Under the pieces are notes generated by a model. That model was not told the DNA's origin and ran no database searches. It saw only the letters and a list, made by a program, of their open reading frames with translations. Both the position numbers and the translations under genes were made by a program. 64,000 nt of DNA from Neobacillus massiliamazoniensis (GTDB taxonomy: Bacteria > Bacillota > Bacilli > Bacillales > Cytobacillaceae), in assembly GCF_001048695.1 (NCBI RefSeq), contig NZ_CVRB01000005.1:124001-188000 (forward strand). The letters run 5' to 3'. Positions 61,286 to 64,000 of the stretch are shown here, in pieces. The stretch's first letter is position 1. The number at the start of each line of letters is the position of its first letter.

Positions 61286-62026
61286 TTATGCTCCTTTCGA
61301 AATAACCTTTAATTCTATTAGTTCGTCCTTATTATAATTATTTAATAGATTAAAGATAATGACTGTTAAAATCCCTTCACTTATGGCAAGGGGAATTTGC
61401 GTTACCGCAAATATGCTCATAAACTTTACCATAGAAGCTACAATACCTCCTGTTTGATCTGGAAATGCCATTGCCAACTGAACGGAGGTTGTCACATAAG
61501 TCATTAAATCGCCTAGCATCGCAGCTCCAAATACTGAAATTGACTGTGACATCTTCCATTTTTTAAATAGTTTATAAATAAAATAAGATACTAAAGGCCC
61601 AACGATTGCCATTGAAAAAGTATTTGCCCCTAGTGTAGTTAATCCACCATGCGCAAGTAACAAAGCCTGGAAAATCAAAACAATTAAGCCTAAAACGCTC
61701 ATGACTGTTGGACCAAAGAGAATAGCACCAAGCCCTACTCCAGTTGGATGTGAACAGCTCCCTGTTACCGATGGAATTTTTAAAGAAGATAGAACAAAAG
61801 CAAACGCACCAGCCATCGCTATTAACATCTTAATTTTCGGATTTATTCTTATCTTTTCCTTTATTGAAAAGAATCCAACAACAATAAATGGAATGCTAAT
61901 AATTCCCCAAGCAATACACCATTTTGGGGGAAGAAATCCCTCCATGATATGCATAGCAAATGCATATTTAGGTAATAGCAGTATAGTAAGGAAAATCCCT
62001 AAGGATATTTGATATTTTTTTGACAT
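61286..62026 (-). CDS. cbiM: Cobalt-specific substrate-binding subunit CbiM
   Basis: A 246-residue S component. A cleavable signal-like segment (residues 1-23) precedes HIMEGFLPPKWCIAW; the freed N-terminal Met-His-Ile-Met supplies the cobalt ligands in known CbiM structures. VTGSCSHPTGVGLGAILFGP is the other hallmark, with a conserved histidine. Seven or so membrane helices. It is first gene of the operon, with a cobalamin riboswitch and attenuator in its leader. Confidence 0.93.
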   Translation of the reverse strand: MSKKYQISLGIFLTILLLPKYAFAMHIMEGFLPPKWCIAWGIISIPFIVVGFFSIKEKIRINPKIKMLIAMAGAFAFVLSSLKIPSVTGSCSHPTGVGLGAILFGPTVMSVLGLIVLIFQALLLAHGGLTTLGANTFSMAIVGPLVSYFIYKLFKKWKMSQSISVFGAAMLGDLMTYVTTSVQLAMAFPDQTGGIVASMVKFMSIFAVTQIPLAISEGILTVIIFNLLNNYNKDELIELKVISKGA

Positions 62027-62071
62027 ATATTCACCACATTATTTTTTATTTTTCCTCAAGATTTTAAGCAT

Positions 62072-62101
62072 AAAAAAAACCTTTTAACCAGTGTTAAAAG
62101 G
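62072..62101 (-). terminator. Attenuator of the cbi operon
   Basis: On the minus strand CCTTTTAAC, four bases, GTTAAAAGG, then eight T: a textbook intrinsic terminator between riboswitch and cbiM. It should form when B12 is bound. Confidence 0.92.
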
Positions 62102-62190
62102 AAACAACAAAAAGACGCTTAATATAATCTTATTGACATGTAAGCTTTCATTGTAACACCTCCCTATCACTCGTAGAGTTAATGGTGTGA

Positions 62191-62358
62191 AATATAGGCA
62201 GGTCTTCTGACTCAAGAATCAACATTTAAATACGCCTTCCCTGTAACCAAGTGGCTAATATGTACTTAAATTCATCTATTACAGCTACGGGATAGTTCAG
62301 GAATTTCACCTGATTCCCTTTTAATTAATCAATTTTAAAATTTGATTAAACCCATATT
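62191..62358 (-). ncRNA. Cobalamin (B12) riboswitch 2
   Basis: The minus strand shows AAAAGGGAATCAGGTGAAAT, CCTGAACTATCCCGTAGCTG, AGCCAC, GGGAAGGCG and GAGTCAGAAGACCTGCC, the ordered conserved blocks of the cobalamin riboswitch. Closing arms AATATGGG (62351-62358 complement) and CCTATATT (62191-62198) pair. It precedes cbiMNQO. Confidence 0.93.
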
Positions 62359-62391
62359 TTCAATATTAAATTATGAAAAAATTCTAATAAA

Positions 62392-62420
62392 ATCATAGCA
62401 CCAATAGAATAAGTAATCAA
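62392..62420 (-). promoter_or_regulatory. Promoter of the riboswitch-cbi transcript
   Basis: TTGATT (62415-62420), 17 bases, TATGAT (62392-62397), about 35 bases before the riboswitch on the minus strand. Confidence 0.7.
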
Positions 62421-62447
62421 TATATAGACAAAAACAATAAAATTGTA

Positions 62448-63041
62448 CTAATCATTTAATCCCTTTCCATTGAGAATTTGCTGCATACATTTTTCAACCC
62501 TTGACTCTCGAGTTTTGGATTGTTTGGGTGCAGAAAAATGAAGAATGTATGCTCTTTGCCGTCCCGGCGTCAACGCCTCAAAAGCAGTTTTCAAGGCAGG
62601 GATTTCATCTAATTTATTTTGGAATTCTTCAGGAATTGTGTATTCTGTATGCTTTTTAAAATTCACTTCCAAACCGGCTTTTTCCACTTCAATGGCCTCA
62701 TAAATATAGGCTTTCAAGATGGGTTCCATCTCAACTATTTCTTGAACATTGGTGAACCGAATCTGGCGCGCCGCCTGTACATTCTCCGTTTGTTGGATTA
62801 GAATCCCATGGGCATCCTTTAACAAGGCACCTTTGTGAAACAGAAGCGCACAATATTCTTTAAATCCATGTATTAAAACTATGTTTTTATTCTCAAACGT
62901 GTAACAAGGATGCATCCACTTAAATTCTTCGGTCAGCTTACAGTCAAGAACGATATTTCTTAACTTCTCATATTCTTCCTTCCACTTTTTAGATTTACTT
63001 AAAAATTCATCAACCTTGAGATTCATTCTAATCTCTGTCAT
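62448..63041 (-). CDS. YdeI/OmpD-associated family protein
   Basis: A 197-residue protein of the DUF1801/YdeI type (KVDEFLSKSKKWKEEYEKLR, FKWMHPCYTFENKNIVLIHG, ALTPGRQRAYILHFSAPKQS). It is close in outline to B. subtilis YdeI; Salmonella relatives are named for bacteriocin protection, but the biochemical role is unknown. Start ATG 63041 is supported by GAGGTG 7 bases upstream; the frame runs 5 codons further. Just upstream (63070-63130) lies a relic reading FDVDVYLIKAKKWQKEF, the N terminus of a second family member. Confidence 0.85.
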   Translation of the reverse strand: MTEIRMNLKVDEFLSKSKKWKEEYEKLRNIVLDCKLTEEFKWMHPCYTFENKNIVLIHGFKEYCALLFHKGALLKDAHGILIQQTENVQAARQIRFTNVQEIVEMEPILKAYIYEAIEVEKAGLEVNFKKHTEYTIPEEFQNKLDEIPALKTAFEALTPGRQRAYILHFSAPKQSKTRESRVEKCMQQILNGKGLND

Positions 63042-63056
63042 CAATGAACACCTCAC

Positions 63057-63528
63057 TTAAATTCTTTCTGCCACTTTTTGGCCTTTATTAAATATACATC
63101 AACATCAAAATTATCTTCGCTTGAATTTTACTATACATATTTTTATTATTCCACTGGTATTGGCTCTTTCTCTTTTTATATCGGCTATTAGTATCTTTCT
63201 AAAGTCAGAATTACTATGAACCAAAAAGTTTTTACTCTTAACTATTTTTTTCATTAAAGGACTGTAGCCATTTAAACCAATAGAGTTAGTTAGAAAGATA
63301 CCTGATCGACACTCCATTAAAGTATCTCATCCAACTGTTCCGTTAGTCGAATAAGAAAAAGGCTGCTTTTTTGCTGCCCGGTCTTAAAGGAAAGTACCCG
63401 TTTGTTTAAGTACAATTTTTCACAAAGTCAAAACTAATAAAGCTCTAATATGAAAATAGGTATTACCCTTTGTAGAGTAATACCCCATTAGCTAATGTAG
63501 TTTTTTATGTATTAATTCCCCAAACCAT
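63057..63528. other. Region of relics between YdeI and VOC genes
   Basis: Holds an N-terminal scrap of a YdeI-like protein (about 63058-63125, minus strand) and a 68-codon minus-strand frame at 63111-63317 (NSIGLNGYSPLMKKIVKSKN) without a ribosome site or known family. It also has a copy of the dispersed motif GTTTAAGTACAATTTTTCAC at about 63399. No intact gene is seen. Confidence 0.4.
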
Positions 63529-63927
63529 TCACAAAGGAAGATTTAATTGCCACGATACCCCGAATCGGTCATTTAGCCAACCAAACTTTTTACTAAAACC
63601 ATAATCGCTAATTGGCATCAGGGCTTGTCCACCATTAATAAGTTTTTGATAAAGGTTGTTAATTTCCTCTTCAGTATCACAAGTAACATAGATTGAGAAT
63701 GATGGCGTAAAGGAGAACTGATGTTTCACATTACTGTCAATACACATAAAATCTTGCCCTTTTAAGGAAAAAACAGCCTGCATCACAGTTCCTTCATCGC
63801 CAGCTTGATTGGCTCCATATCGAACTATTCTTTTAATTTCTGAATCCTCAATTAATGATGTATAAAAATTCATCGCTTCTTCTGCTTTTCCATCTTGAAA
63901 CATTAAAAACGGTGTAACCTTTGGCAT
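63529..63927 (-). CDS. PhnB-like VOC superfamily protein
   Basis: A 132-residue single VOC-fold protein of the PhnB/3-demethylubiquinone-methyltransferase-like family: MPKVTPFLMFQDGKAEEAMN, FYTSLIEDSEIKRIVRYG, FSLKGQDFMCIDSNVKHQFS, PISDYGFSKKFGWLNDRFGV. Such proteins dimerise and may bind a metal or hydrophobic ligand; enzymatic activity is not established. AGGTGG precedes the ATG. It is monocistronic near the right edge; 63928-64000 shows nothing further. Confidence 0.85.
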   Translation of the reverse strand: MPKVTPFLMFQDGKAEEAMNFYTSLIEDSEIKRIVRYGANQAGDEGTVMQAVFSLKGQDFMCIDSNVKHQFSFTPSFSIYVTCDTEEEINNLYQKLINGGQALMPISDYGFSKKFGWLNDRFGVSWQLNLPL

Positions 63928-64000
63928 TTCTATCCACCTCTAATTATATGTACAAATTTATTATAGTAAATTTTCTTGTTGAACTAAACTCCGTTCGTTT

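Noticed and set aside
1..64000. CRISPR array, tRNA or rRNA genes
   Set aside because: No regularly spaced repeats, cloverleaf-like sequences or rRNA signatures were seen on either strand. The tandem repeats found are a 48-bp coding repeat and a 1252-bp duplication.

Overview
The window is low-GC Firmicutes DNA of Bacillaceae type, closest in feel to Bacillus/Neobacillus/Mesobacillus. This rests on Spo0E-like phosphatases, DUF3977 and DUF4317 proteins, a YbfB-type MFS transporter, YdeI and PhnB-like proteins, strong AGGAGG ribosome sites, frequent TTG/GTG starts, and the GC-rich intergenic repeat common in these genera. There is no rRNA, tRNA or CRISPR array. Gene density is moderate, and many intergenic stretches hold decayed gene ends, transposon or intron scraps and dispersed short repeats. 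The window reads as an accessory, actively reshuffled part of a chromosome.

Region by region. 0-5 kb: zinc-ribbon and SET-domain small proteins, relics of an Rrf2 regulator and an M20 amidohydrolase, a lipoprotein nuclease and an Upf1-like SF1 helicase. 5-9 kb: a DUF4317 gene and a phage-type replication module (replisome organiser, G39P-like loader, DnaB helicase) with overlapping genes. 9-13 kb: a heterodimeric ABC exporter with one degenerate ATP site. 13-17 kb: a GC-rich repeat, an 11-G tract, an aquaporin, and a 273-bp direct repeat carrying a ghost of an aquaporin 3' end. 17-25 kb: a sigma-54 regulon made of a PAS/AAA+/Fis activator, an aldehyde dehydrogenase, an NCS1 permease with a coupled 69-residue membrane protein, and a 2-enoate-reductase/trimethylamine-dehydrogenase-like flavoenzyme behind a perfect -24/-12 promoter. 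25-33 kb: three copies (one broken) of an alpha/beta hydrolase, an Excalibur-domain membrane protein and a GMC oxidoreductase, with a 1252-bp tandem duplication. 33-36 kb: a blaI-blaR1-like pair with twin operators and an unusual sensor domain.

36-45 kb: a cobalamin riboswitch and attenuator ahead of a NiCoT cobalt/nickel permease, a methyltransferase, a subtilisin-like protease, an intact and a truncated dehalogenase-like hydrolase facing each other, a rhodanese, and a strikingly GC-rich TIM-barrel gene of actinobacterial look. 45-58 kb: a second spo0E-like gene, a stand-alone ATP-dependent DNA ligase, a run of small membrane proteins, a decayed tautomerase/YbfB/nitronate monooxygenase cluster, a universal stress protein, a cyclase-family hydrolase, a group II intron 3' fragment, a methyltransferase and a macrolide-type glycosyltransferase. 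58-64 kb: a second GC-rich repeat, the cbiMNQO cobalt ECF transporter under a second cobalamin riboswitch, a YdeI-like protein and a PhnB-like VOC protein.

Functional threads: cobalt import is controlled twice by B12 riboswitches with transcription terminators. The sigma-54 operon looks like a self-contained catabolic unit (uptake, reductive or demethylating flavoenzyme, aldehyde oxidation) for an unknown nitrogenous compound. The replication trio looks like a phage module retained outside a recognisable prophage. All functional calls are by reading protein motifs; no database search was run.
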